Of a DNA stretch of 64,000 bases, positions 33,985 to 45,219 are shown in pieces. Source of the stretch: Plectrocnemia conspersa (taxonomy: Eukaryota > Arthropoda > Insecta > Trichoptera > Polycentropodidae); NCBI GenBank assembly GCA_009617715.1, contig VTFK01000174.1:806001-870000 (forward strand). The letters run 5' to 3'. Numbering within the stretch: position 1 is the stretch's first letter; each line of letters starts with the position of its first letter. A program made the translations under genes and the position numbers. The notes under the pieces are model-generated. The model had not been told where the DNA came from, did no database searches, and saw only the letters and a list, made by a program, of their open reading frames with translations.

Positions 33985-34289
33985 CTGAAAAAATGAAGTT
34001 TAATGTGTAAAATAAAAATCTAACAACTAAAGATTTAAAACACGAAAAATGAACAAGTATTAATAACACGTTTAACAAGGAGTGCTACAAATAAATTCTA
34101 TTATGTTTTTAATTAATATTTAATTTAATTGCTTCAGTGATTTTTTATGTGACCGAGGAGTGATATTAACTCATCCAACTGTCATCCTTCGTACACTCAG
34201 GCACATGAAATTTTCGATACACATATGTTCATATACAAAGCACGATTGTGATATATATATAGAGCAATAAAATTAATTATTATAATACC

Positions 34290-34410
34290 GGTTTTTATAA
34301 AATACGGTAATGCCATTTTGACAGCTCATAGACGTCAAACAAGAGACGTCAAAAACAATGAGCGTATTGGATATTTGGTCAAAAATAAAATAATATTGAG
34401 CATACAATTT
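34290..34410 (-). promoter_or_regulatory. Conserved block upstream of the zinc-finger family
   Basis: GACGTCAAACAAGAGACGTC followed by AAAAACAATGAGCG and a GGATATTTGGTC-like segment is shared with 11280-11395 and, more loosely, with 19670-19760. All three lie at the same place relative to the exons. Two GACGTC cores are present in copies 1 and 3. It could be a promoter or an untranslated first exon. Confidence 0.35.
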
Positions 34411-34959
34411 TTTGGCAAAAATGTTAGTTAACTTTTTCTAGTACACATTGCTTCTAATAATTTGAATATCTACATAAATATAAAAAATACTGGGTTGAGA
34501 TTTTAAGTATTCCTCCGTACTATAGTATAGTATAGTAAATATATTTACGCGTTGAATAAAATAATAATAACCACTCATCGGCGCAGCAGAAACATTTTGT
34601 CGAAAATAGGGGATAAATTCGCCAATACAATCAAACGTATACATGTGTGTCACGTATTTTGAGATGCATTTTTGCAAACGGATACATCAGTCACACACAC
34701 ATATGCTTTGCATCTCACTCTCGCTCTTTGAGCACCAAGAGAGTCGTGTTACGCACTCTCTTACTCACTCTAGTAAGGATATAATATAACTCACCGACTG
34801 GACTTGGTGCGGGTGCAGACCAGTAACTATCGGACTTTCATTCAAATTTATCTATTCGTCTGTTTGTACTGTTCATCCAATGATTTTTTTATTTTCAGCA
34901 ATTCAATTTCACATATTATTACACATTGCCTCTAATTCAAGTTGAATAATTAAAACGAT

Positions 34960-35125
34960 ATTTATGAATATTCCGGCTGTGCTGAAGTTCGTTTCTTTTC
35001 AACATCCAGCAATAGTCCGCGACCATGTTCACAGTCCATCTTCATTGGTATCGCATTTCCATTATCTCTATGTCCTGGTGAATTCTTTCATCTTGCTCCT
35101 CGCTTACTAAATGGCACTAGATTAT
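34960..35125 (-). pseudogene. Relic of a transposon-associated protein
   Basis: The reverse strand reads HLVSEEQDERIHQDIEIMEMRY, a stop, then WTVNMVADYCWMLKRN in one frame. It resembles the ERFHQDI...ME-RYQG-W...MMADYCW-LKR signature found in many arthropod transposon-like proteins. Short and interrupted by TGA. Confidence 0.5.
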
Positions 35126-35129
35126 TAAA

Positions 35130-36160
35130 AAGTAGTTTCACAAAGCTCGAAACACTACGACACGTGTACTGCACAGAGTATAGATACACACTGTAGGCGG
35201 ACGAAGGAACCGGACCACTATAGTAAAATAAATAATATGCCCCCGTAAATTTATTTCTACGCAAAATTTAACACTTATGACCCTTTTCATATATTTTTGA
35301 TATAAATGGTATAAATAATATTGCCCTATACGTTATCTTGTGTCTTTAAAATATTAGGTTTATTATATGCAAGTGTTTTAAGATTTATTCTTAAAACAAT
35401 TGTATATAATAGACTAAATATGTAAAATAATGACTTTTAAACGTTTAATACATTCATTTATTTCATCTTTGTTAGTTTTGTAAAAATTGAAAAAAAGCAA
35501 GGATCTAGAAGTCTTATAGTGTTTTCATCGTTGTCTAAAGTTTGTATTTCTCAGTTAATTGTTTTCAAAAATGAACAAAGAAGTTATTAAAGATATTTGT
35601 TACATTTAGCAGACCTGTAACATAATTTTCATACATTTTGAGCATAGGAATTTTTGTACTTCAAAACCAGTTCATAAATATATTTATTTATTTGGTTACT
35701 ATGAAAATAATTGTGGTTTACGACTTTCAAATTCAAATACATTTTCTATAGATAATAATTGACATATTATTATTGTAAATTTCGGACCAAAGTTCAAAAT
35801 ATTGGTGTATTGGTGTGTTTTTTTTAGTTTTTTTTTTTATTTTTGCATTTGAATTACTGTACATGTGTTAATTATACAACTTTTATTTATTTTTCTATTG
35901 ATTTTTGTATTTGATACAATATTTTTTATATTTGTTTAACATATTGGTTACAGGTCGAGACTTAATTATAAATAAAAAACACATTCACTCTTCAATGTTC
36001 GGATAATATTTATACTATATAATTTTAAATATAACAAACTCATATACTGAAAAATGGAACCGCCACCGTCAAACGTCGTAATTTCAACGTAATTATTTCA
36101 CTAACCACGCTGAAATTACTTCTTAAAATTTCTTTATTATTACAATTGCATTCGTTTCAG
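35130..36160. other. 5' flank of SLC13 copy B
   Basis: AT-rich, no gene. A TTTCAG acceptor at 36155-36160 just before the start codon implies at least one untranslated 5' exon somewhere in this region or further left. The pyrimidine-rich, GC-richer patch around 34720-34870 is one candidate position for a transcription start. Confidence 0.35.
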
Positions 36161-36167
36161 GCTTCCT

Positions 36168-39100
36168 ATGCTTTCTTTCGGAACTCGTTTAAAACGTTTC
36201 TTTCAAGTATACTGGAGGTCTGTGTTAGTAGTCCTAACGCCTCTTATATTTATTCCCATACCGATTATTAAAAATACTCCTGTAAGTATCGATTGATGTA
36301 TTTAACATTTTGTCAATGCACAAATGTATATTATGGCATTTTTAGGATTTTAAATGCTTATACGTCGTCATCATAATGGCAACTTTTTGGGTAACTGAGG
36401 CTCTACCATTACCAATCACCGCCATGCTACCAGTGGTATTGTTTCCAACCATGGGAATCTTGGACTCGGAACCGACTTGTCAATCGTACATGAAAGGAAC
36501 AAACATGATGTTCATCGGTGGACTCATGTTCGCTGCCGGTCTGCAACATTCTAAGATTCATAAGAGGGTCGCTTTGAAGAGCATTCAGATCGTAGGATGT
36601 TCACACAGGAGGTTAAACTTTGGATTGAATTTCGTCACCATGTTCTTATCTATGTGGGTGTCGAATGCGGCCGCCGTCACCATGATGGTGCCTATCACTG
36701 AGGCGGTGTTGGAAGTTTTGGAGCAGCAAGGACTCGGAGATATGTATATTAAAAAGAAGAAAGATCCGGAAAACTACGGCTCGAAAAGAATCCAATCCAG
36801 CAATGTAGCAGCTGACGAAGACGATGAGTAAGTAAAATCTGTGATTATTTCATACTGTTAATTAGTAATATACATCGTATTTATAGACCACCGATGCCCA
36901 GTAAAGTGACAACGTGCTATTTTGTCGGAATCGCATATTCATCTTCTTTAGGTGGTACAGGTACTCTTGTAGGAACGGCAACAAATATTACACTCAAAGG
37001 AACTTTTGAAAGGTGTGATTTCATTTATTACTTTTGTATTCTTAAAAAAAATATTTATTTTATATTTTGTGTTGCAGTTTATTCCCAAAAGCTCCTCAAG
37101 TAGATTTTTTATATTGGATGCTGTACAACGTGCCCACGATGATATTGATGAATTTTTGCGTTTGGCTCACGCTACAAATTATATTTATGGGAATGTTTAG
37201 GTAATTTAACATTTTACATAGTATTAATAGTATTAATTTAAATCCTGTAATGTATTTGTATCAAACGACATAATAATTCAATTCTCTCTGCGAGGAGAAG
37301 TTCGAATTATTTTTGTTTACATACTACCTATCCCTTCGCAAGTAGGTATTTTAACGGGGTTTCGAAGGACCAATGAAACACTATGGTTATTAAAATTCTT
37401 CATTTTATCTTGTCTACCTAATCTACAATAATTAACAGTGGCGGATTATCCCCACGTATTTTCATTTTTTTTATGTTGAGACAAATTAAATTATGAATTT
37501 CTTTGGTACGTAAGTGTGTAGAGATAAACGATACGAAGCCTCGCCGGTCCACCAAAAAATGTCTTGCCCTACGCTGCCAACACACCAGTGTTACCAAAGT
37601 GCCGCCTAGTTTATTTGTCTAAAGTGAATAAATAAATAGGCCCCCCATAGTATACTATTTGAGCACTACTTTACTAAAATGTCAGAAGATACATTAATAA
37701 TAAAGGGTTTTTTATTATCGTAGACCTAATAGCGAAGATTCCAGGAACGTTAATTTGGGTAAAACTGGAACTGATGTCGCTCGTCAAGTAATTGACGAAC
37801 AATACAAATCTCTAGGACCGATGACATGGCACGAAAAGGTTCGTATATGAATAAAAAATTTAGAAAAAAAATGGATTTCTACAATAACATGTTTATATAG
37901 AGTGCAGGTGTATTATTCATCCTCGCCATGATCCTATACTTTCTGAGGAGCCCTGGTTTCATGCCAGGCTGGGCAGACGTCATGACTGACATGTAATTTT
38001 TTTATTTTTTAATAATTTATTTAGCTAATATTGATAATTATATAGTTGTAATGATTATGAATGTATGTTGCAGGAAAGTGAAGGACGCGGTTACGGCGAT
38101 ATTTATAGTGATCATGATGTTTGTGCTGCCTATGTCACTTGACTTTTTAAAGTTCTTCCGACCAGCAACAGGTAAAGTAAAATAAACCCTAAATATTTTT
38201 TCCTATTTTCATTACACTCGCAACAAAAGATAAGTCGACAGTTTGTAACCCCTGACTGGCAATTCATCACGCATGCGTTTGTAGAAACGGATAAAAAAAA
38301 AGCGTAAATTGTGTAGCCAATGTCTCACAATTAATAGTGAACTCGACGTGATACATGTCGTCCTTACTCGTATTGCCTACCATGTTTAAAAACCGTTGAC
38401 TCCCATTTTCTGTATACTGACAGAACTGAAATATACATTTACGCTGTTATCCGCTACAATATTAATTTAATTTCAAATTTTCAGCGGATGATCTTCCAGC
38501 TAAACCAGGTCAGGGTATTGTAACATGGCAGATACTCAAAGATAAAATTCCATGGGGTCTTCTTTTCTTGCTCGGTGAGTATTTTTTACCTTTTGCCAAA
38601 GATGAGTTTATACTACACGCTGCATTTAGCTGTAAAATATACTTTACTTTTGAAAATAAATGTTATAATTTATGGATTTTCAATGCTTACAGGCGGTGGT
38701 TTTGCTCTAGCCGAAGGTATCAAAAAATCCGGAATGACCAAATTGCTCAGTGAACCATTGACTAGTCTTGAAGTTCTACCTCCAGCCGTTCTTCTCTTGT
38801 TCGTGATCGTCTTTTGTGAAATTCTCACCGAGTTTACTTCAAACGTTGCCATTGCGAATATCATCTTGCCAGTGCTAGCCGAATTGGTATGTATTTCATT
38901 TTCTTTGTTTGTCAAATTAAACATTTTCTACATCTACGATAACATATTCGCTTATACGAGTTTTAACATGGGGTTTTATTTACAGTCTGTCGCCATCAAA
39001 ATTCATCCCTTGTATCTAATGATTCCGGCTTCTGTTGCGTGTTCTATGGCGTTTCTCATGCCTGTCGGTACGCCGCCCAACGCTATTGCTGCAGGCGTCG

Positions 39101-39329
39101 TAAATATCAGAACTCGCTCTATGGTGAGAAATTACAGTAACAACAAAACAGTCTTACCTGTCCTTATCTACATATGAGATTTCTTGTTTTTAACTAAAAG
39201 GTTATCGCCGGAATCGGCCCGAAATTGATAACGACTTTGCTGACATGGGCGATCTTCCCCACTTGGGGAATGGTCATTTATCCAGACATGCGTACGTTTC
39301 CCGACTGGGCAAAATCGTCCAAGTCTTAG
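36168..39329 (+). CDS. SLC13 transporter, Indy-like, copy B (complete)
   Basis: Coding exons are 36168-36281, 36346-36827, 36887-37012, 37078-37200, 37724-37838, 37901-37992, 38074-38171, 38485-38574, 38693-38886, 38986-39123 and 39201-39329. Together they give 1701 nt, 566 aa, with every junction GT-AG and in phase. The start is chosen because MLSFGTRLKRFFQVYWRS precedes the first membrane segment, as in SLC13 proteins. Motifs are WVTEALPLP, the first SN motif (WVSNAAAVTMMVPI), LGGGFALAEG, the second SN motif (TEFTSNVAIANI) and MPVGTPPNAI near residue 505. About a dozen hydrophobic segments. Plasma-membrane uptake of citrate or dicarboxylates is inferred from the family. Every shared exon of copy A has the same length except the penultimate and last ones. 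Confidence 0.95.
37545..37680. repeat. Dispersed repeat family R, copy c (partial, in SLC13-B intron)
   Basis: Shares with copy d the order GCCGGTC, GCTGCC, CAGTGTTACCAAAGTGCCGC and AATAAATAAATAGG(C/T)(C)CCCCCA. The ACTACTGCAGCGG end is missing. Confidence 0.5.
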
Positions 39330-40564
39330 CCAAGACTTGAAAAACTACTATGTTATAGGATTTCATTGTTTCGCGTAAAATTCGTATAAAAAGATATTAT
39401 TTTTTACAATTTATTATTTTGAGCTGTGCAGAATAGATCTTAAAAACTGAAACGGATTATTTAAACTTCACTTTTACTCTTCGCTTAAAGGATAATATAT
39501 TTTTGAAGCGATATTTTATAACCAAAAAAAAGACTTTTTTTTTAATTTATTTAAAAAAATTCTTAAAATAGTAGAAATCAGATTAATTTGTTTGTGAATT
39601 GCAATGTTTAGATTAACGGATTTTCTTCACGTTATACATCATATCTTTTTTTGTTAAGTATTATATTTGGATATTAACAATATTTATGAGTGACTGCTGA
39701 TTTAATTTTATTTTTAATAATTATTTAAATTTATATACTAAACATAAATTATTATTAACAATTTAATATGTAAATTGTAATGTATGTTTTACCAAAAACA
39801 TAAATTTAAATATATTACAAAATGTTTGTTGAAGTAGAAACCTTTTTATTAATTAAACACAATTTTACGTCTGGTCTCGTACAGTTGGGTAACTCTGCAG
39901 TATCGAAAGATAATGTTCTTCAAGTTTTAAAAGACAAAATACCGATACTACCAAGGAATCTCCGTCGAGTCCGCGGTATCCTACGATGGGAGTACCTCAA
40001 GGGAGCATAAATATGAATATGCAAGCTTAGTAATAAAAACAATGTCTAATGCATTATTACCAATAGTACAATAATTGTTGAAATTTCTAGCAATATTCGT
40101 ATATTCAAATTTGAAATAATTGTTTATTCCTCATTTCAACACGATTTTTCTTTGCACCGTAAGGGAAAGGATGACATTTTCATACATCGAATTCGCTTTC
40201 GCATAATCGAGACAAAACATACATATTTATTTGTTGAAAATGTAATCATTAGAGTTGAAAAGACACTTATATCTTTAATGATGGTAGTTATAGTTACTTA
40301 ATAAATTAGAAACAATTAACATATTTGTCTCCATCTAAATACATATACATAGCTTATACAGAAAATATAAATATAACTAATTATACATTATCATAATTAG
40401 GAAAATAGTATTTGATTGAATCCTATAATATCAGTTGTAAAGAAAATTATTTTTACTAGACATAATTATTGAATAAAGTCGAAAATATCTGTGTTAAGAC
40501 CAAATAAAAAAGTCTGTCTGACAGTAAGCTGTCAAACTGATGGGGCAAGAAACGGGAATTTAAA
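39330..40564. other. Intergenic, SLC13-B 3' flank and chimaerin 5' flank
   Basis: AT-rich. The short frame at 39822-40010 (MFVEVETFLLIKHN...) has no recognised relatives and shows no splice logic with the next gene. No promoter motif that I would defend. Confidence 0.4.
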
Positions 40565-43500
40565 ATGGCCGTCGGTGTCCGCCGTCATAACCTTTGGAAG
40601 CCAGAACGTAATTAAAACTACATTAAATACACTTGAAAACAAAGCGCTTTGTTACAATAAATTTACTAATCTTTCCAGTTTATAAATTACAACTCGAAGC
40701 ACCAACGCCCAAAGCGATAATTTGCACAAAAAATGTCGATCGACCTATTTACTTCGGACCCGAATACCACGGCGTTATAAGTCACAAAGAAGCTCATCTT
40801 TTATTAGGAGAAGAACCGAACGGATCGTATCTAGTGAGAAAGGGATCAGAAAACAATGCGTTTTACACTCTTTCGTGGAGGTATACGAAGATATAGATAA
40901 ATTTAAAGTTTATGATAAAAATAATAAATATTTTTTTAAAGATTCAACAATGAGATATCTCATTTTAAGTTGTATTATGACGGAAGATATTACGTGAAAG
41001 ATAAGCGTTACGAATCAATGTACGAATTAACGGCAGATGGTTTGATAACCAGACATATGCAACTACATGCAGCTCATATTACAGAATTGATGCACGAAAA
41101 GGCAGCTTATAGAGAGAGTCCTTATGTGACCCTAAATCGAAGACGCTTAAGGGCGCTTTCTAAAAAGTAATCGATATACGTCGTATTGTATGTGAATTTT
41201 ATTTAACTGTTTATATTTTGTGTTAGAAAATCGGAGAAGAGCGTCGCGAGCGAAAAGACAGATGAAACGAGTTTTGAGGAATCGTTGGGGAAATGCGAGA
41301 TGACCATCGAAAAGTTGAACGTCGAAGAAGAAGCTTTAGATATCAATCCAGCTATAAATAACGAAGTCGATTCCAATATATTAGTCGGGAAATATTCGAA
41401 AGATCATTCCTTCAAGATGCACACATTTAAGGGGTTGAACTGGTGCGAGTATTGCGCAAATTTTCTTTGGGGCTTCACGGCTCAAGGTGTTAAATGCGAA
41501 GGTATTTTTTTTTAAAGTGTAGGTATTTGTATTTATTATTTTATTTAATAAGAACGTTTGTTTTAGATTGCGGTTTCATTGCTCATTTGAAGTGTTCCAA
41601 GCAGGTTCCGAACCATTGCATGCCCGATCTTAAAAAGTTGAGAGGTGTCTTCGGAATAGATTTGACTACGTTGCTCAACGCACATTCCAGTACTTTACCG
41701 TTTGTGGTTAAGAAATGCGCGAAGGAGATCGAAGCTAGAGGAATGCAACAAGAGGGCATTTACAGAATTTCGGGGTTTGCTGACGAGATTGAAGCTCTGA
41801 AGATGGCACTCGATAAAGGTATTGATTAATTAATACTTCTGAATCTTGATATAATAATTAATAACATCACTTTTTTGAAAATGTAAGTTAAAAACTATTG
41901 TCCTATACACTCAGAAACTGACTAAAATTTCAAAGAACAACCAAAATCGTTGCAGTGAGCAATAATCATTTTATTTTAAAATATTGTAAAATACTGCCGT
42001 ATGTAAAACAAATCCTATAGCAGAAAAATTAACATAATTTAATTCAGTAACTTGCAATACAAACTAGTCTTATTTATTTTTATCAGTCAGTCAATCACAT
42101 GCTTTTAAATTTCTGCCCTGTAATTGGTCGGTAGCTCTGAGGGGCAGTACTGGTATGTGTAAGTACACAGGGCGGTATTGTTTTTTGTTCTCGTGGTACT
42201 GTTGTTGAAATTATTATAATATCCACCCCACCCCCTTTTGCTATTGTTATATATGTTTTATTTATCATAATCCCTGCTTTTCCCTACGTTTATTTTTTTC
42301 TAAAATTAATATGGCTTATAAAATGTTTTACTTGTTCTAATTCAACTCTGTACTCATCGTTCACGTAAATTCTGTGTATATTTGTTTAAGGATGAAAGCT
42401 TATTTTATTCACATTTTAAATAACCAATGTCGATTATTTAATGGAAGGAATGTGTTATTGTCAGTAAAAAGTGAAACTAAGTGTTTTAACTAATAAATAA
42501 AATTTTAAATTTGTAGAAAAAGGAACTTAAATTAATATTTTATTTTATTAATTTATTTGGCTAATATAGCTAATTGGTTCGTACAGTAAACAAATATAAT
42601 CAAAAAATACATATAAAACATAAACAGAATAAAATAAAAGACTAATATTATAAATTAGTTCTTAAGGCACAAATGTGTTTCTTTAGTCTATTTAGGAAAC
42701 ACGCTACATTTTTATTTTTGAGGATTGTCCTAGGAATATTATTATACAAATTTACATCTCCTTATAATATTCCCCTGGTCGTACTCATTTTCTTATACCT
42801 GTCTATCCTTAATTTATCTGTATTTCTCTTTAGATTAAGCTTAATTTATTTTAACTTTTTGCTTTCTCTTTTTTAAATAATTATTAAACCATTTTAAAAC
42901 TATTTCACTTATACTTATAATCTATAATTTATTAAACATTATATATACTTCTGTCTATTGTTTTGAAATCTCTCTTGAAATCGAAGAAAACCATTCTAAT
43001 GATTTTGCTTGTATCCTTGGCCAACACCCAATCATTTATCACTACTTGTAATGCAGTCTCGGTGGAATGTTTTCTTTGAATCCCGATTGTTGTTCTCATA
43101 TTTCATTATCACCTTTTCCATTCAAGGCAACATGTTAATTGGTCTCATTTCCTCAACCTTTTTATTATTTTTTATTTTAGATATATGTATAATAGTAGCA
43201 ATCTTAAAATTATCAGGTATTTCTTCTTCGAAGAATGCTTTATCTTCTAAATAATGTAATTTGGTTCCTAATATTTCCCATGTTTCTTTAATTATATTTA
43301 CATTTAATTCATCAGTACAAGTTTCTTTTTTTAATTTACAAATTATATTGTTAAATTTATTCTAAATATACTGATTTAAATTAACTAAATTTTACATTAA
43401 ATGTTTCATTATTGAATGTCTCCATTTTGAAATCCCAGCGAAGCAATCGTAGTTTTATCTTAGTGCCTATTTGCTAAGCGCCAGGACTTACATCATTATT

Positions 43501-44047
43501 TGTTTATAAGATGGAGAAGCAGCAGATCTCTCAGAGTATAACAACATAAACGTGGTAGCAGGATGTTTGAAGTTGTACTTGCGTTTGCTCCCCGTTCCGC
43601 TTCTAACCCATCAGCTGCATCAAAGTTTAACTGATATCATATGTGAGTGTCTATTGAATTACATGCTCTTAGACCAATTGACACGTCAAAACTAAAATAT
43701 GTGTTAATTTAATATCAGACTTGAAAACGACTCAAGAGCAAATAACCGCACTGCGTCAAACATTGACCGCCTTGCCTCCGGCGCACTATAACACGCTTCA
43801 ATACATGATTCAACATTTGAACAGGTAAACATGTTTTGTGTAAATAGTGTCGAATGCGTGCTTACATATTTACGTTTATTATAGAGTGAGTTTGCTGGCG
43901 AACGTTAACAAGATGACGGCTCATAATCTGAGCACTGTTTTCGCTCCGACTTTGATGGCGGTGCCTTCGCAATGCACCGATCTAACGCAAGAGATAAACG
44001 TGCTGGAAACTCTCATCACGCACTCCACTAAAATATTCGGAATGTGA
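40565..44047 (+). CDS. RhoGAP5A: Chimaerin (SH2-C1-RhoGAP), RhoGAP5A type
   Basis: Exons are 40565-40607, 40679-40880, 40942-41166, 41227-41501, 41567-41818, 43511-43642, 43719-43824 and 43885-44047: 1398 nt, 465 aa, all in phase. The short first exon encodes [14 protein letters not shown] and joins to [12 protein letters not shown], matching the start of vertebrate chimaerins (about 459 aa). SH2 domain about 44-125 with the phosphotyrosine-binding arginine in SYLVRKGS (Arg68). C1 zinc/diacylglycerol domain 217-266 with exact H-x12-C-x2-C-x13-C-x2-C-x4-H-x2-C-x7-C spacing. RhoGAP domain about 285-462 with the arginine finger in EGIYRISG (Arg315). Role: a GTPase-activating protein for Rac-type GTPases, recruited by diacylglycerol. 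The 1.7-kb fifth intron contains a LINE relic. Confidence 0.93.
42660..43340 (-). pseudogene. LINE (non-LTR) reverse transcriptase relic in chimaerin intron 5
   Basis: The reverse strand gives ordered fragments: [15 protein letters not shown] then [11 protein letters not shown] (about 43255-43125), a [21 protein letters not shown] segment (about 43090-43020) and [13 protein letters not shown] (about 42995-42960), matching the start of a Jockey/RTE-type reverse transcriptase. After a gap comes [10 protein letters not shown] and LYNNIPRTI (about 42815-42725), typical of the C-terminus. The catalytic core is deleted and frames shift. Old insertion. Confidence 0.6.
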
Positions 44048-45219
44048 TTTTAATGACATATCTTATATATTATACAATATATGACATTCCTATGTTTATT
44101 TATATCGTGCAATTATTTTATATTAGCTAAAAGCGAAATTTTGTATTATGATTATTCCAGTGTATTAGGATTTATATTTAAAAAATAACATTCCAACTTA
44201 ATTGGTTCAATTCGTGTATCAAAACGACTGATTTATAATTGAAGAATTTGTGATCATATTTAAGTATTATATTTAATACTCTTTTATAATAAAATTTAAA
44301 GGATATCAATAGTATTAATAGTTTTTATTAACCCATCGTTAGTATGCATTAAATTGACAAACTATGCCAGTTGGAGCATGTTTATTTTATTAAATTGTCA
44401 AGATAATCCAGTTGAGTTATGTTAGTTATAAATAAATTTACACGTGTTATAACTTATAACAGAAAAATATATTGTATTACTTTATAAAAACGTACAAAAT
44501 ACACGATTTAAACAATTTGAAAAGTACTTGAATAAAATAGTATATAAAAATGTATAGACATATAAAAATACATTACATTATGAACATATAAAATCAAACC
44601 TGTCCATATATATATATATATACAAAAAAATACAAAACAGATTCATCGATATGTATTACACATTTAAAAAGCTTAATGTGTTTTAAAAATCAACAATAAA
44701 AAAGACAACGGCAATGCTTTAAAACGCATAATACATAAATTGAAAAATATTTAAGCGTATCACCCGTATTTACTTAAGTTTAAATAAAGACACATTTTAC
44801 CATTTGATGGCTGGACTTTAAATTGTGCAATTGTTCAGTGTAAAGTCTTACATCGGCATCATTTAGGATCATTGATATATTCCATATGAAGAACTTTTAA
44901 CATAATTATATTATTTATGGACATTAGGCTACCCTTTACGGTAATATAGTTTTAAATATCAACACTCTTGTATCGATTAAACAATCATTAAGGCGATTAA
45001 ATGTTCGAGTACATTTAACACAAAGGCACGAGTGAATTTCAATATAAATCACAACCGAGAAATACTAAATGGCAACGATCTGTTTAATAGATAGCATCTT
45101 TGTGCTGTAGTTGTAAACCTTAAGTATTTATATATAATCATAGGCAATCGAAGCATATTTGGTGAAAGATTTGTACATTGACCACACTAGATTGACATAG
45201 ATGCAAAAGAGCAATTAAA
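44048..45219. other. Convergent 3' region between chimaerin and rhomboid genes
   Basis: No gene. Both neighbours end toward this interval. AATAAA-type signals are present for both strands (for example near 44288), with an AT dinucleotide run at 44606-44625. Confidence 0.5.

Noticed and set aside
10350..34410. Regularly spaced repeats in the zinc-finger exon as a CRISPR-like array
   Set aside because: The period is that of 84-bp C2H2 finger codons in a eukaryotic gene; spacers are coding linkers.
40491..40685. 64-codon frame before the chimaerin SH2 exons as its N-terminus
   Set aside because: It crosses the acceptor at 40678. The alternative first exon 40565-40607 gives [14 protein letters not shown], which aligns with known chimaerin starts and keeps phase.
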